Assembly: GCF_009769165.1 (NCBI RefSeq)
Contig: NZ_CP043476.1
Location: 1 to 64,000, forward strand
Length of the DNA stretch: 64,000 bases
Reading direction: 5' to 3'
DNA from: Xanthomonas hyacinthi
Lineage (GTDB): Bacteria; Pseudomonadota; Gammaproteobacteria; Xanthomonadales; Xanthomonadaceae
This document shows positions 11,748 to 20,794 of this stretch, piece by piece. The stretch's first letter is position 1, and each line of letters begins with the position of its first letter. The notes under the pieces are model-generated. The model saw nothing but the letters and a program-made list of their open reading frames with translations. It had not been told where the DNA came from and searched no databases. The translations under genes were made by a program, and so were the position numbers.

Positions 11748-12124
11748 GCGGCCTGCTTCGGGATGCTGTGGTTGGTGTGGGTGATCTTGTTGGTGCCGTC
11801 CACGTAGACCAGGGTCGGCTGGAAGCGCGCGGCCTCCTCTTCGCTCATGCCGGCGAAGGCGGCGATGATGATCAGGTCGCCGACCTGCACGTGGCGCGCG
11901 GCGCCGCCGTTGAGCGAGACGATGCCGCTGGCTTCGTCGGCGCGGATCGCGTAGGTGCTGAAGCGTGCGCCGTTGGTGACATCCCAGATGTGCACCTGCT
12001 CGAACTCGCGGATGCCGGTGGCGTCCAGCAGCAGCCCGTCGATGGCGATCGAGCCTTCGTAGTTGAGCTCCGAATGGGTGACGGTGGCGCGGTGGATCTT
12101 GGTCTTCAACAGGCTCAGTTGCAT
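11744..12124 (-). CDS. panD: Aspartate 1-decarboxylase proenzyme
   Basis: Makes beta-alanine from L-aspartate for pantothenate synthesis, using a pyruvoyl cofactor formed by self-cleavage. The 126-residue protein has the cleavage site Gly24-Ser25 in NYEGSIAID, Lys9 (KTKIHRA) and the conserved Tyr (ARFSTYAI). The start MQLSLLKTK is the family's usual N-terminus; upstream frame is not homologous. It overlaps pgi by ATGA and is separated from panC by a 337-base spacer containing a REP-like repeat. Confidence 0.97.
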   Translation of the reverse strand: MQLSLLKTKIHRATVTHSELNYEGSIAIDGLLLDATGIREFEQVHIWDVTNGARFSTYAIRADEASGIVSLNGGAARHVQVGDLIIIAAFAGMSEEEAARFQPTLVYVDGTNKITHTNHSIPKQAA

Positions 12125-12461
12125 GCTATGCGGTGCTGCGGCGGGGAAAGACGCGCAGTTTAGCAGCCGGGGGGTTAAGCGGCAGTGGCAGCAAGGGTTT
12201 GCCGCGGCGTGTGCGGCGTTGTCCGCTGCGCGTCCCGGCATGCCGGCCGCAGGACATGATTTGACTGCCTGATGCGGCAATGCGCGATGCGAGCGACGCC
12301 AACCGCGGCCGGCCGAGCGGCGAATCCTGCGGTTGCAGATAGCATCGCGAAGCGGCAGGCCTGACGGCTTCGGACAGCGTCGGGGCTGAAGCCCCTCCCA
12401 CAATGCACCCGGTTGGCTGGCCGCGAATCCCGCCTGGAGCGACCGCCACCGGCCGCCGCGC
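12125..12461. other. Spacer between panC and panD
   Basis: A 337-base non-coding gap within an otherwise tight leftward operon. It contains one copy of the dispersed REP-like element (annotated separately at 12348-12410). No promoter or open frame could be supported. Confidence 0.6.
12348..12410 (-). repeat. REP-like dispersed repeat
   Basis: Read on the minus strand this contains the hairpin core GGGGCT-TC-AGCCCC preceded by GTGGGAG and followed by CGACGCTGTCCGAAGCCGT. About 60 bases are nearly identical to the copy near 59550-59605 and partly to the one at 42786-42840. Confidence 0.8.
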
Positions 12462-13301
12462 TCAGAACTCCAGATTGTCGATCAGGCGGGTGCGGCCCAG
12501 GCGCGCGGCGATCAACGCCACGCGCGGGCCTTCGTGGTCGTGCGGCTCGCTCAGGTCGGGCAGGCGCAGCACGGTGTAGTCGACCTCGAAGCCGGCGGCC
12601 TGCAGCTGCGCGCTGGCCGCCGCCTCGATCTCGGCGCGCGGACGCCCGGCGATGTGGCCGTCGCGCATCGCCAGCAGGGTCTGGCGGATCTGCGCCGCCT
12701 GCGGCCGCTGCTCGGCCGACAGATACTGGTTGCGCGAACTCATCGCCAGGCCGTCGGGCTCGCGCACGATGCCACCGCCCAGGATCTCGATCGGAAACGC
12801 CAGGTCGGCGACCATCTGCCGGATCACCGCCAACTGCTGGAAATCCTTCTTGCCGAACGCAGCCACGTCCGGCTGCACCTGGTTGAACAGGCGCGCGACC
12901 ACGGTGCACACGCCGTCGAAATGTCCGGGACGGCAGGCGCCTTCCAGCACTTCGCTGACCCCGGGCGTGTGCATGCGCAGCGCCAGTTCCACGCCCAGCG
13001 GATACATGCTCTGCACCGTCGGCAGCCACAGCACGTCGCAGCCGGCGCCTTCCAGGCCGCTGGTGTCGGCTTCGGGGGTGCGCGGGTAGCGGGTGAAGTC
13101 CTCGTTCGGGCCGAACTGGGTCGGATTGACGAACACGCTGGACACCACGCGGTCGGCGTATTGCCGGGCCAGCATCACCAGCGAGAAATGCCCGGCATGC
13201 AGGTTGCCCATGGTCGGCACGAAGGCCACGCGCAGGCCCTGCCGCTTCCAGCCGGACACGATGGCGCGCAGCCGCGCCAGGTCGGTGATGGTGTCGATCA
13301 T
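12462..13301 (-). CDS. panC: Pantothenate synthetase
   Basis: Condenses pantoate with beta-alanine using ATP in the cytosol. The 279-residue protein has the cytidylyltransferase-type ATP motif [12 protein letters not shown] near residues 31-42 (the usual second GH pair is intact), [12 protein letters not shown], and the KMSKS-like [10 protein letters not shown] loop. The ATG at 13301 overlaps the panB stop (ATGA), so it is coupled to the preceding pathway step. Length matches the family (about 280). Confidence 0.97.
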   Translation of the reverse strand: MIDTITDLARLRAIVSGWKRQGLRVAFVPTMGNLHAGHFSLVMLARQYADRVVSSVFVNPTQFGPNEDFTRYPRTPEADTSGLEGAGCDVLWLPTVQSMYPLGVELALRMHTPGVSEVLEGACRPGHFDGVCTVVARLFNQVQPDVAAFGKKDFQQLAVIRQMVADLAFPIEILGGGIVREPDGLAMSSRNQYLSAEQRPQAAQIRQTLLAMRDGHIAGRPRAEIEAAASAQLQAAGFEVDYTVLRLPDLSEPHDHEGPRVALIAARLGRTRLIDNLEF

Positions 13302-14116
13302 TTAGCGTAGGCGTGTTCGGCGTCGGGGAAGCTGCCGGCGCGCACCGCGTCGGCGTAGGCGCGCACCGCGCCGGCGATGGAGCCGCCTTCGGCCAGGAAA
13401 TCCTTGACGAAGCGCGGCCGCCGGTGGCCGCTGTCCAGGCCCAGGAAGTCGTGCAGCACCAGCACCTGGCCGTCGCAGTCGGGGCCGGCGCCGATGCCGA
13501 TGGTGGGGATCTCCACCTCGGCGGTGATCCGCGCGGCCAGCGGCGACGGCACGCATTCGAGCACCAGCAGCGCGGCGCCGGCCGCGGCCACGGCCTTGGC
13601 GTCGGCGAGCAATTTGGCCGCCGCGGCTTCCTCGCGGCCCTGGATCTTGTAGCCGCCGAAGGTCAGCACCGACTGCGGGGTCAGGCCCAGGTGCGAACAC
13701 ACCGGGATGTCGCGCTCGCTGAGGAAGCGGATCACCTCCAGCTTGTGCCCGGCGCCCTCCAGCTTGACCATCTCCGCGCCGGCCTGCAGCAGCCGGGTCG
13801 ACGCATCCAAGGCGCGCTCGGGGGTGGCGTCGGACTGGAACGGCAGGTCGGCCACCAGCAGCGCGCGCTGCAGCACCCGCGCCACCGCGGCGGTGTGGTA
13901 GACGATGTCGTCCACGGTCACCGGCAAGGTCGAGTCGTGGCCCTGTACCACCATGCCCAGCGAATCGCCGATCAGGATCAGGTCCACCCCATTGGCGTCG
14001 AACACGCGCGCGAAACCGGCGTCGTAGGCGGTCAGCATCACCAGCTTCTGCTGGCGGCGCTTGGCCTCGGCCAGGGCGGGAACGGTCCAGGGCTTGCTGT
14101 CGGCGTGGCTGCTCAT
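13298..14116 (-). CDS. panB: 3-methyl-2-oxobutanoate hydroxymethyltransferase
   Basis: Transfers a hydroxymethyl group from methylene-tetrahydrofolate to alpha-ketoisovalerate, making ketopantoate. The 272-residue TIM-barrel protein shows the metal-binding [12 protein letters not shown], the substrate segment [11 protein letters not shown] and [14 protein letters not shown]. The start at 14116 (MSSHADSK) gives the expected length; a further upstream ATG lies out of frame. It sits 31 bases after folK and overlaps panC by four bases. Folate and pantothenate steps are thus linked in one transcript, and PanB uses a folate cofactor. Confidence 0.97.
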   Translation of the reverse strand: MSSHADSKPWTVPALAEAKRRQQKLVMLTAYDAGFARVFDANGVDLILIGDSLGMVVQGHDSTLPVTVDDIVYHTAAVARVLQRALLVADLPFQSDATPERALDASTRLLQAGAEMVKLEGAGHKLEVIRFLSERDIPVCSHLGLTPQSVLTFGGYKIQGREEAAAAKLLADAKAVAAAGAALLVLECVPSPLAARITAEVEIPTIGIGAGPDCDGQVLVLHDFLGLDSGHRRPRFVKDFLAEGGSIAGAVRAYADAVRAGSFPDAEHAYAK

Positions 14117-14147
14117 AAGCTCATGCGGTGCGGTGATAAGCCGGGCA

Positions 14148-14660
14148 TTATCTACCGATTGCCACGATTCCGTCGGTTTCGATGCGGTCGCGTATGTCAC
14201 GCACCGTTCCATGCCCGGGGATGACCGCCTCGGCGGCGATCTCGGCCAGCGGCAGCAAGGCGAAGCCGCGCTGGTGCAGGTGCGGGTGCGGCACCTGCAG
14301 CCCGGGCAGATCGATCACTGCCTCGGCGTACAGCAGCAGGTCCAGGTCCAGCGTGCGCGGGCCCCAGCGCTCGCCGGAGGCGCGCTGGCGGCCGTGGCGG
14401 GCTTCCAGCGCCAGCAGCGCCTGCAGCAGCTCCAGTGCCGGCAGGTGCGTGCTCAGCATCGCGGCGGCATTGATGAAATCCGGCTGCGCCTGGTTGCCCC
14501 AGGCCGGGCTGCGGTACAGCTGCGAGGCACGCAACAGGCGCGTGTGCGGCAGCGTATCCAGCGCGGCGATGGCCGCGCGCAGGGTCGCGACCGCATCGCC
14601 GAGGTTGCCGCCCAGGCCGATGCAGGCCTGCACCGGCGCGGGACCAGGCGACGCGCTCAC
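14148..14660 (-). CDS. folK: 2-amino-4-hydroxy-6-hydroxymethyldihydropteridine pyrophosphokinase
   Basis: Transfers pyrophosphate from ATP to hydroxymethyldihydropterin in folate biosynthesis. The 170-residue protein has the N-terminal IGLGGNLGD, the pterin-site segment [17 protein letters not shown] and the HPPK signature [13 protein letters not shown]. The start is a GTG at 14660 whose last bases overlap the pcnB stop (GTGA); this choice gives the usual spacing before the GLGGN motif. It is followed 31 bases later by panB. Confidence 0.95.
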   Translation of the reverse strand: MSASPGPAPVQACIGLGGNLGDAVATLRAAIAALDTLPHTRLLRASQLYRSPAWGNQAQPDFINAAAMLSTHLPALELLQALLALEARHGRQRASGERWGPRTLDLDLLLYAEAVIDLPGLQVPHPHLHQRGFALLPLAEIAAEAVIPGHGTVRDIRDRIETDGIVAIGR

Positions 14661-16021
14661 TCGGCCGGTGCGGCGGCATCCGGACGCCGGCGCCGGCGCC
14701 GGCGGCGCTTGGGGGTTTCCTCGCTGTCGGCCGGGGCCATCGCCACCTCGTCGCCGACGTAGTCGATCTCCGGATCGAAGCCGCGCGGCGGCGGCGCGTA
14801 GCCTGGCTGCTGCTGCAGTTCGCGCCAATAGGCGATGTCGGCTTCGTGCTCGGCCGAGGCCGACTGGCGCAGGATCAGGAAATCGAACGCGGCGCGGAAG
14901 CGCGGGTGCGACAGCGTGCGCACCACCCGCTTCTTCTGGCGCGAGGTGAAGCGCGACTGCAGCAGCCAGATTTCCTGCATCGGCAGCGAGAAGCGCCGCG
15001 GCAACGCGACCGTGCTCAGCTGGTGCAGGGTCACCCGGTCGGCGGCGCGGCGCTGCGCTTCTTCCAACTGCATGCCCTGCTTCTGCAGCGCCATCAGCGC
15101 ACGGCAGTAGGCCGGCCACAGCAGCAGCGCGAACAGGAACGCCGGCGACACCGGCTCGTCGTTGGCCACGCGCGCATCGGTGTTGCGCAGGCCCTCGATC
15201 AGCATCCGCCGCAGCGCCCCGCTGCGGTTGGAATTGAGCGCCGCCGCGCTCTCCGGGAACAACGCGGCGAGCAGGCCGTAACGCTCCAGGCCTTCGAAGC
15301 TGGCCACGCCGTCGCCGGACAGGAACAGCTTCAGCACTTCCTCGAACAGCCGTGCCGGCGCCGCTTCGGCCAGCAGCCCTGCCAGGCGCGGGAGCGGCTC
15401 GGCGGTGGCCGACTCGATCTCGAAATCCAGCTTGGCCGCCAGGCGCACCGCGCGCAGCATGCGCACCGGGTCTTCGCGATAACGCTGCTCGGGGTCGCCG
15501 ATCATGCGCATCCGCCGCGCCTGCACGTCGGCGAAGCCGCCGGTGTAGTCGCGCACCGAGAAATCCTCGATCGCGTAGTACAGCGCGTTGCAGGTGAAGT
15601 CGCGGCGCACCGCGTCGTCCTCGATGCTGCCGTAGACGTTGTCGCGGACCAGGCGGCCGTTGTCGAGTTCGCGGTCGCCGCTGCCGTCGTCGACGTTGGC
15701 GCGGAACGTGGCCACCTCGATGATCTCGCGGCCGTAGACCACGTGCGCCAGGCGGAAGCGGCGGCCGATCAGGCGGCAGTTGCGGAATAGCTGCTTGACC
15801 TGCTCGGGGGTGGCGTCGGTGGCGACGTCGAAGTCCTTGGGCTGCAGTTCGACCAGCAGGTCACGGACCGCGCCGCCGACCAGGTACGCGCCGAAGCCGG
15901 CTTCGCGCAGCCGGTACAGCACGCGCAACGCATTGGGACTGATGTCCTTGCGCGAGACGTTGTGCTGATCGCGCGGGATCAGCTGCAGAGTGAACGGCGA
16001 TGGAGCTGGCGGGTTGATGAT
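14657..16021 (-). CDS. pcnB: Poly(A) polymerase I, probable AUC start
   Basis: Adds 3' poly(A) tails to RNA, promoting decay. Motifs are VGGAVRDLL, the catalytic DFDV in PKDFDVATDATPEQV, RRDFTCNALYY, and a basic [10 protein letters not shown] tail. The first canonical start in frame is a TTG at 15928. However, the 31 codons before it encode residues that match E. coli PcnB (IPRDQHNVSRKDISPNAL against IPREQHAISRKDISENAL), so translation must begin earlier. No ATG, GTG or TTG exists between there and an in-frame TAG near 16060. Two ATC codons at 16021 and 16018 lie just after GGAAG. E. coli pcnB is known to start at AUU. I therefore place the start at 16021 or 16018 (454 or 453 residues). Confidence 0.9.
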   Translation of the reverse strand: MINPPAPSPFTLQLIPRDQHNVSRKDISPNALRVLYRLREAGFGAYLVGGAVRDLLVELQPKDFDVATDATPEQVKQLFRNCRLIGRRFRLAHVVYGREIIEVATFRANVDDGSGDRELDNGRLVRDNVYGSIEDDAVRRDFTCNALYYAIEDFSVRDYTGGFADVQARRMRMIGDPEQRYREDPVRMLRAVRLAAKLDFEIESATAEPLPRLAGLLAEAAPARLFEEVLKLFLSGDGVASFEGLERYGLLAALFPESAAALNSNRSGALRRMLIEGLRNTDARVANDEPVSPAFLFALLLWPAYCRALMALQKQGMQLEEAQRRAADRVTLHQLSTVALPRRFSLPMQEIWLLQSRFTSRQKKRVVRTLSHPRFRAAFDFLILRQSASAEHEADIAYWRELQQQPGYAPPPRGFDPEIDYVGDEVAMAPADSEETPKRRRRRRRRPDAAAPAE

Positions 16022-16046
16022 GGCGCTTCCGTATCGAGTTGCGGGA

Positions 16047-16075
16047 TTGCCGCCGGGCGGCTAGCCCCATATACT
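16047..16075 (+). promoter_or_regulatory. Sigma-70 promoter of tRNA-Glu
   Basis: TTGCCG (16047-16052) and TATACT (16070-16075) are separated by exactly 17 bases. Transcription would begin near 16082, about 22 bases before the tRNA. The -35 box lies only 26 bases outside the proposed pcnB start on the other strand. Confidence 0.75.
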
Positions 16076-16103
16076 AGCGCCCTGCAATCGACGCGACCAA
16101 TAC

Positions 16104-16178
16104 GCTCCCTTCGTCTAATGGTTAGGACGTGGCCCTCTCAAGGCTAAAACAGGGGTTCGAGCCCCCTAGGGAGCACCA
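16104..16178 (+). tRNA. tRNA-Glu (anticodon CUC)
   Basis: A 75-base tRNA with encoded CCA. The acceptor arms GCTCCCT (16104-16110) and AGGGAGC (16168-16174) pair fully. The anticodon loop CTCTCAA carries CUC, and the T arm reads AGGGGTTCGAGCCCCCT. D-arm bases CTAATGGTTAG match tRNA-Glu. It decodes GAG and has its own promoter upstream and terminator downstream. Confidence 0.95.
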
Positions 16179-16205
16179 TCGCCGCTTCGCCTGCAGTGAA
16201 ACCCA

Positions 16206-16239
16206 CAAAAGCCCCGCCTGCGCGGGGCTTTTGCGTTTT
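16206..16239 (+). terminator. Intrinsic terminator after tRNA-Glu
   Basis: Perfect 12-bp stem (arms 16206-16217 and 16222-16233) with a CTGC loop and a following TTTT run, 28 bases after the tRNA. Confidence 0.85.
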
Positions 16240-16337
16240 GGGCCTACGCCGCGGCGCGCCTCAGGCTCGCCTTGGTTGTGCCACCGCCAGTGGCCTTGGA
16301 TCAGCACGGCGCCGTCGCAGCGCAGACCGACACCGGC

Positions 16338-17504
16338 TCAGGCAGGGTGGATCGGGAATGCCTGGAAGTAATCGTCGATGCCCAGTTGCAGCGACTGCGC
16401 CAATTCTTCCTGGTGGCGGTCGCTGACCAGCCGGCGGCAATCGTCGCCGTTGCTCATGAAGCCGGTCTCGACCAGCAGCGATGGAATGTCCGGCGATTTG
16501 AGCACCGCGAAGCCGGCCTGGCCGACCTCGCCCTGGTGCAGCCGGGTGACCTGCTGCAGGCGCCCGAGCATGCGCTTGCCGAACTGCAGACTGGTGGCGA
16601 TGGTGCCGCTCATCGACAGGTCGACCAGCACCTTCGACAGCACCGGGTCCTTCTGCCGCAGATAGCGCGCGGCGACATTGCCATACTGGTCGGCGCTGTT
16701 CTCGCTGTCGGCGATCCAGCGCGCCAGCGCCGAACTGGCGCCGTTCTCCGACAGCGCGTACACCGAGGCGCCCTGCGCGCTGCGGTTGGGCGCGGCGTCG
16801 GCATGGATCGACACGAACAGGTCGGCCTTGCGCTGGTGCGCGATCACCACCCGCTCGTGCAGCGGCACGAAGCGGTCGTCGCTGCGGATCAGCGTCGGCC
16901 GGTAGCGCGGGTCGGCCTGCAGCGCCTGGTACAGACGCCCGGCCACGGCCATCGCCACGTGCTTCTCGTAGCGGGCATCGGCGCTGACCGCGCCCGGGTC
17001 CTTGCCGCCATGGCCGGCGTCGATGGCGACCACGCGCGGCCGCGACGGCGTCGCGATCGAGGTACGCGGCGGTACCATGATCGCGGACGCGGCCGCCATG
17101 GCGTCAGCCGGGCCGAGGTCGAGCAGCAGCTGCGGCGACGGCGCGGCGGCGGCGGCCTCCCAATGCGCGCTGGCCGCCACCGGCCGGCGCAGGTCCAGCA
17201 CGATGCGCAGGCCATCGACCTGCGCCCCGCTGCGGATCGCGGCGACGACCGCGTCGGCCTCGGGCAGCAGGATCGGCGGCGCCGGCGCGGCGATCCCCGG
17301 CAGGTCGATCACCAGCCGCTCCGGAGCGGACAACGCGAACACGCGATAGTCCACCGCGGCGTCCAGTTGCAGGCGCAAGCGCAGGCGCCCGCCATCGGTT
17401 TCCAGCACGCCGCCGATCAGCCGCGGCGCCGACGCGGCGCGTACCCAGGCCGGCGCCAACAGCAATGCCGTGCCCGCCATCCCCAGCCATTCGCGCCGAT
17501 TCAT
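16338..17504 (-). CDS. amiC: N-acetylmuramoyl-L-alanine amidase, AmiC type
   Basis: A zinc amidase that cleaves the peptide from MurNAc during septal peptidoglycan splitting. The 388-residue protein starts with a twin-arginine-like signal (NRREWLGMAG followed by a hydrophobic stretch to about residue 24), consistent with the Tat export known for E. coli AmiA and AmiC. An AMIN domain covers about 30-125. The Amidase_3 domain from about 160 has AIDAGHGGKDPGA, the zinc Glu in DARYEKHVA, SIHADA and VETGFMSN. The start at 17504 is chosen because it directly precedes the twin arginine. The assignment to AmiC rather than another Amidase_3 enzyme rests on the AMIN plus Tat layout. Confidence 0.88.
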   Translation of the reverse strand: MNRREWLGMAGTALLLAPAWVRAASAPRLIGGVLETDGGRLRLRLQLDAAVDYRVFALSAPERLVIDLPGIAAPAPPILLPEADAVVAAIRSGAQVDGLRIVLDLRRPVAASAHWEAAAAAPSPQLLLDLGPADAMAAASAIMVPPRTSIATPSRPRVVAIDAGHGGKDPGAVSADARYEKHVAMAVAGRLYQALQADPRYRPTLIRSDDRFVPLHERVVIAHQRKADLFVSIHADAAPNRSAQGASVYALSENGASSALARWIADSENSADQYGNVAARYLRQKDPVLSKVLVDLSMSGTIATSLQFGKRMLGRLQQVTRLHQGEVGQAGFAVLKSPDIPSLLVETGFMSNGDDCRRLVSDRHQEELAQSLQLGIDDYFQAFPIHPA

Positions 17505-17890
17505 GCACGCCCTCGCCAAGGCATGCAGCGAAAATCGCGGACGCAGCCGGAATCGAACCGAAAGACGCAACCAGGCACTGCAGTGCTCCACGCCAATAAT
17601 GTTACTAAGTAACATAACGCACGCGTGGCGCGATCGCCATCTCATCGCGAGCGGCAGTCAGGTGGCAGATGGGTGCACTGGTCGGCACAGGGTCGCAACG
17701 CTGTGCGGTCGCTGCCGTCGTCACGCGCGCGACGCGTGTCCTTGCGGCCGCAGCTTCAGTCCGGGTGATGCCGGCCGCCGCCATGGCGGCGGCAACGATA
17801 CCGCGTGGCCGGCAAGCGTGCCGGGCGCGGCGCGCCTCGGCGGCGCAGCGTGCGCCGGCGCGACCACCAGGGCCGCGCCGGCGCCGGGGT
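17505..17890. other. Intergenic region upstream of amiC
   Basis: A 386-base gap between the amiC start and the stop of the sugar porter, both read leftward. It holds an operator-like palindrome (17599-17615) and a separate perfect 20-bp GC palindrome at 17774-17793 without a T-run. The latter could form a hairpin at the end of the xyl transcript but is not a standard terminator. Confidence 0.5.
17599..17615. promoter_or_regulatory. Operator-like perfect palindrome
   Basis: ATGTTACT-A-AGTAACAT is a perfect 8-bp inverted repeat around one base. It lies in a local AT-rich patch about 95 bases upstream of amiC. Its form suggests a dimeric regulator site; the regulator is unknown. Confidence 0.5.
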
Positions 17891-19321
17891 TCAACCCTGC
17901 ATCTGTTCCAGCTCGCGGCCCTTGGTCTCGTACACGTACTTGCGCACGAAGAACACCGAGATGAACGCGGCCACGGTGTAGATGCCGTAGGTGCCGGCCA
18001 GGCCGATGCTGCCGAGCAGGACCGGGAACGACGCGGTGATGGCGAAGTTCGAGGTCCACTGCGCCGCGCCCGCCACCGCCAGGCCGGAGCCGCGGATCTG
18101 GTTCGGAAACATCTCGCCCAGCATCACCCACATCACCGGGCCCCAGGACATGTTGAAGAAGATCACGTAGACATTGGCCGCGATCAGCGCCAGCCGGCCC
18201 ATGCCTGGCGACATCGCCAGCTTGCCGGCCGCGTCCAGCGAGGCGCTGGCGAAGGCCAGGGTGACCAGCGCCAGCGACACCGCCATGCCGGCCGAACCGA
18301 TCCAGAGCAAGGGTTTGCGCCCGATCCTGTCGATCAGCAGCACCGTGATCAGGCAGGCGCCGATGCTCAGCGCGCCGGACAGCACGTTGATCCGCAGCGA
18401 ATCGCTTTCGGAGAAGCCCACCGCCTGCCACAGCACCGCGCCGTAGTAGAACACCACGTTGATGCCGACCAGTTGCTGGAAGGTGGCCAGGCCGATGCCG
18501 ATCCACACGATCGGACGCACCTTGCCGGTGACCTTGCCGACCAGGTCCGACAGCTTCGGCTTGTGCTGGTCCGCGGCCAGCGAGGCGGAGATCTCGGTCA
18601 GCTTGGCGTTGGCCTCGCGCAACCCGTAGAGCCTGGTCAGCACCGCCAGCGCATCCTCGCGGCGGCCCTTGACCACCAGGTAGCGCGGGCTCTCCGGGAT
18701 CGCCAGCAACAGCAGCAGGAACAGCAGCGACGGGAACGCCTGCATCCAGAACATCCAGCGCCACGCGGCCTGGCCCAGCCACAGCGGCTCGGTCGAGGCG
18801 CTGGCCAGCTTGACCAGCACGTAGTTGCTCAGGAACGCGCTGAACAGGCCGCTGATGATGGCGATCTGCTGCACCGTGGCCAGCCGGCCGCGATAGCGCG
18901 CCGGCGCGACTTCGGCGATGTAGGCCGGCGACATCACGCTGGCCGCGCCGACCGCGAAGCCACCCATCATGCGCGCGAAGACGAAGAAACCGGAGCTGTG
19001 CGCGGCGCCGGCGCCGAGCGCGGACAGCAGGAACAGCACCGCGGAGAGGATCAGCACCGCGCGGCGGCCGAGGCGGTCGGCCAGCCAGCCGGCGAAGAAC
19101 GCGCCGATCGCGCAGCCCAGCAGCATCGAGGCGACCTCGAAGCCGGTGCCGGCGGCGCTGGACTGGAAGGTCTGCCGGAGGCCGTCGACGGTGCCGTTGA
19201 TCACGCCGCTGTCGAAGCCGAACAGGAAGCCGCCGATGGTGGCGACGCAACTGATGAGGATGATGAGCCGCGTGTTCTCGCCTGCGCCATCGGCGCGGCG
19301 GTCTGGGGATACGCTGGACAT
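17891..19321 (-). CDS. MFS sugar porter (xylose/glucose-type proton symporter)
   Basis: A 476-residue major facilitator of the sugar porter family with twelve predicted helices in the inner membrane. Hallmarks are GFLFGFDSGVING in helix 1, the loop DRLGRRA, PESPRYL at the end of helix 6, the central QQLVGINVV (helix 7) and DRIGRKPLL. It follows xylA and most likely brings monosaccharides released in the periplasm, above all xylose, into the cytosol. Substrate choice between xylose and glucose cannot be read from the sequence. A strong 15-bp hairpin sits between xylA and this gene. Confidence 0.88.
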   Translation of the reverse strand: MSSVSPDRRADGAGENTRLIILISCVATIGGFLFGFDSGVINGTVDGLRQTFQSSAAGTGFEVASMLLGCAIGAFFAGWLADRLGRRAVLILSAVLFLLSALGAGAAHSSGFFVFARMMGGFAVGAASVMSPAYIAEVAPARYRGRLATVQQIAIISGLFSAFLSNYVLVKLASASTEPLWLGQAAWRWMFWMQAFPSLLFLLLLLAIPESPRYLVVKGRREDALAVLTRLYGLREANAKLTEISASLAADQHKPKLSDLVGKVTGKVRPIVWIGIGLATFQQLVGINVVFYYGAVLWQAVGFSESDSLRINVLSGALSIGACLITVLLIDRIGRKPLLWIGSAGMAVSLALVTLAFASASLDAAGKLAMSPGMGRLALIAANVYVIFFNMSWGPVMWVMLGEMFPNQIRGSGLAVAGAAQWTSNFAITASFPVLLGSIGLAGTYGIYTVAAFISVFFVRKYVYETKGRELEQMQG

Positions 19322-19374
19322 GGAGTCACCTGGTGTCGTGCAGAAAGGAGAACGGCCATCGCGGGGGAGAGGAC

Positions 19375-19410
19375 GCCACGGCCGGCGGCAGCGCGGCCGC
19401 CGGCCGTGGC
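19375..19410 (-). other. Strong intercistronic stem-loop between xylA and sugar porter
   Basis: A perfect 15-bp stem (19375-19389 with 19396-19410) closes a six-base loop six bases after the xylA stop. No T-run follows. It may protect the xylA 3' end or limit read-through into the transporter gene. Confidence 0.6.
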
Positions 19411-19415
19411 GCGCA

Positions 19416-20756
19416 TCAGCGGATCAGGTACTGGTTGATCAGGTTCTCGTAGGCTTCCTGGCGGCCGCTGAGCTGCTGCGGCGCGCCGGCCTTGGCCGCG
19501 TGCGCCGCCAGCTCCGCCAGCGTGCTGCTGCCGGCCGCGAACGCCGCGCCGGCGCCGCTGTCGAAGCTGCTGTAGCGCTCCGCGCGCCACTGCTCCAGCG
19601 GCGAGGCCGTCAGCAGCGCATGGGCTACTTCCAGCCCGTGCGCGAACGCGTCCATGCCGCCGATGTGCGCCAGGAACAGGTCCTGCGGATCGGACGACTC
19701 GCGCCGCACCTTGGCGTCGAAGTTCAACCCGCCCGGCGCCAGCCCGCCCTGGCGCAGCACCACCAGCATCGCCCCGACCGCGTCGTACAGGTCGGTGGGG
19801 AACTGGTCGGTGTCCCAGCCGTTCTGCGGGTTGCCGCGGTTGGCGTCGATGCTGCCCAACAGCCCGGCGTCGGACGCCACCTGCAGGTCGTGCTCGAAGC
19901 TGTGGCCCGACAGCGTGGCGTGGTTGGCCTCGATGTTGAGCTTGAAGTCCTGGTCCAGTCCGTGCTGGCGCAGGAAGCCGATCACCGTGGCGCTGTCGAA
20001 ATCGTACTGGTGCTTCATCGGCTCCATCGGCTTGGGCTCGATCAGGAAGTTGCCGGTGAAGCCGATGCTGCGCCCGTAGTCGCGGGCGATGGTCAAAAAG
20101 CGCGCCATGTGCTCCTGCTCGCGCTTCATCTGCGTGTTGTGCAGGCTGGCATAGCCTTCGCGGCCGCCCCAGAACACGTAGTTCTCGCCGCCCAGTTCGA
20201 CGGTGGCATCGAGCGCGGCCTTGACCTGCACCGCCGCGCGCGCGACCACGTTGAAATCCGGGTTGGTCGCCGCGCCGTTCATGTAGCGCGGATGCGAGAA
20301 CAGGTTCGCGGTGCCCCACAGCAGCTTGATGCCGGTCTCGGCCTGGCGCTGCCTGGCGATGCCGACCATGTGCTGCAGATTCTTTTCGTACTGGCCCACG
20401 TCGTCGGCATCCGGTGCCAGATCGATATCGTGGAAGCAGTAGTACGGCACGCCGAGCTTGGTGAAGAACTCGAACGCCGCATCGGCCTTGGCCTCGGCGC
20501 GGCCCAGCGCGTCGCTGCCGGCGTCCCACGGATAGGCGCGCGTGCCCGGGCCGAACGGATCGGCGCCGTTGCCGCAGAAGCTGTGCCAGTAGGCGACGGC
20601 GAAGCGCAGGTGCTCGGCCATGGTCGTGTCGCCGATCTTCTTGTTCGCGTCGTAGACCTTGAACGCCAACGGATTGTCCGAGGCCTTGCCTTCGAACGCG
20701 ATGCGGCCGATGCCCGGGAAGTATTCCTTGGCGCCGAGGTAGAGGGAGTGGCTCAT
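19416..20756 (-). CDS. xylA: Xylose isomerase
   Basis: Converts D-xylose to D-xylulose with two divalent metals in the cytosol. The 446-residue protein matches the longer class II form (E. coli 440). Catalytic His and Asp lie in [10 protein letters not shown]. Metal ligands lie in [12 protein letters not shown] and the DANRG...DTDQFPTD region. [15 protein letters not shown] is a class motif. The ATG at 20756 gives the usual [14 protein letters not shown] start. It is 38 bases downstream of xylB, so it belongs to the same leftward transcript as the glycoside hydrolases. Confidence 0.97.
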   Translation of the reverse strand: MSHSLYLGAKEYFPGIGRIAFEGKASDNPLAFKVYDANKKIGDTTMAEHLRFAVAYWHSFCGNGADPFGPGTRAYPWDAGSDALGRAEAKADAAFEFFTKLGVPYYCFHDIDLAPDADDVGQYEKNLQHMVGIARQRQAETGIKLLWGTANLFSHPRYMNGAATNPDFNVVARAAVQVKAALDATVELGGENYVFWGGREGYASLHNTQMKREQEHMARFLTIARDYGRSIGFTGNFLIEPKPMEPMKHQYDFDSATVIGFLRQHGLDQDFKLNIEANHATLSGHSFEHDLQVASDAGLLGSIDANRGNPQNGWDTDQFPTDLYDAVGAMLVVLRQGGLAPGGLNFDAKVRRESSDPQDLFLAHIGGMDAFAHGLEVAHALLTASPLEQWRAERYSSFDSGAGAAFAAGSSTLAELAAHAAKAGAPQQLSGRQEAYENLINQYLIR

Positions 20757-20794
20757 GACGAAATCCTGGTGTGCGTTTGCGGCGGAAAAGTGGA

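Noticed and set aside
15926..15928. TTG at 15928 as the pcnB start
   Set aside because: It would cut off residues that are conserved with E. coli PcnB upstream.
17774..17793. 20-bp GC palindrome as a terminator for the xyl transcript
   Set aside because: It is perfect but lacks a following T-run on either strand, so it is only noted as a possible hairpin.
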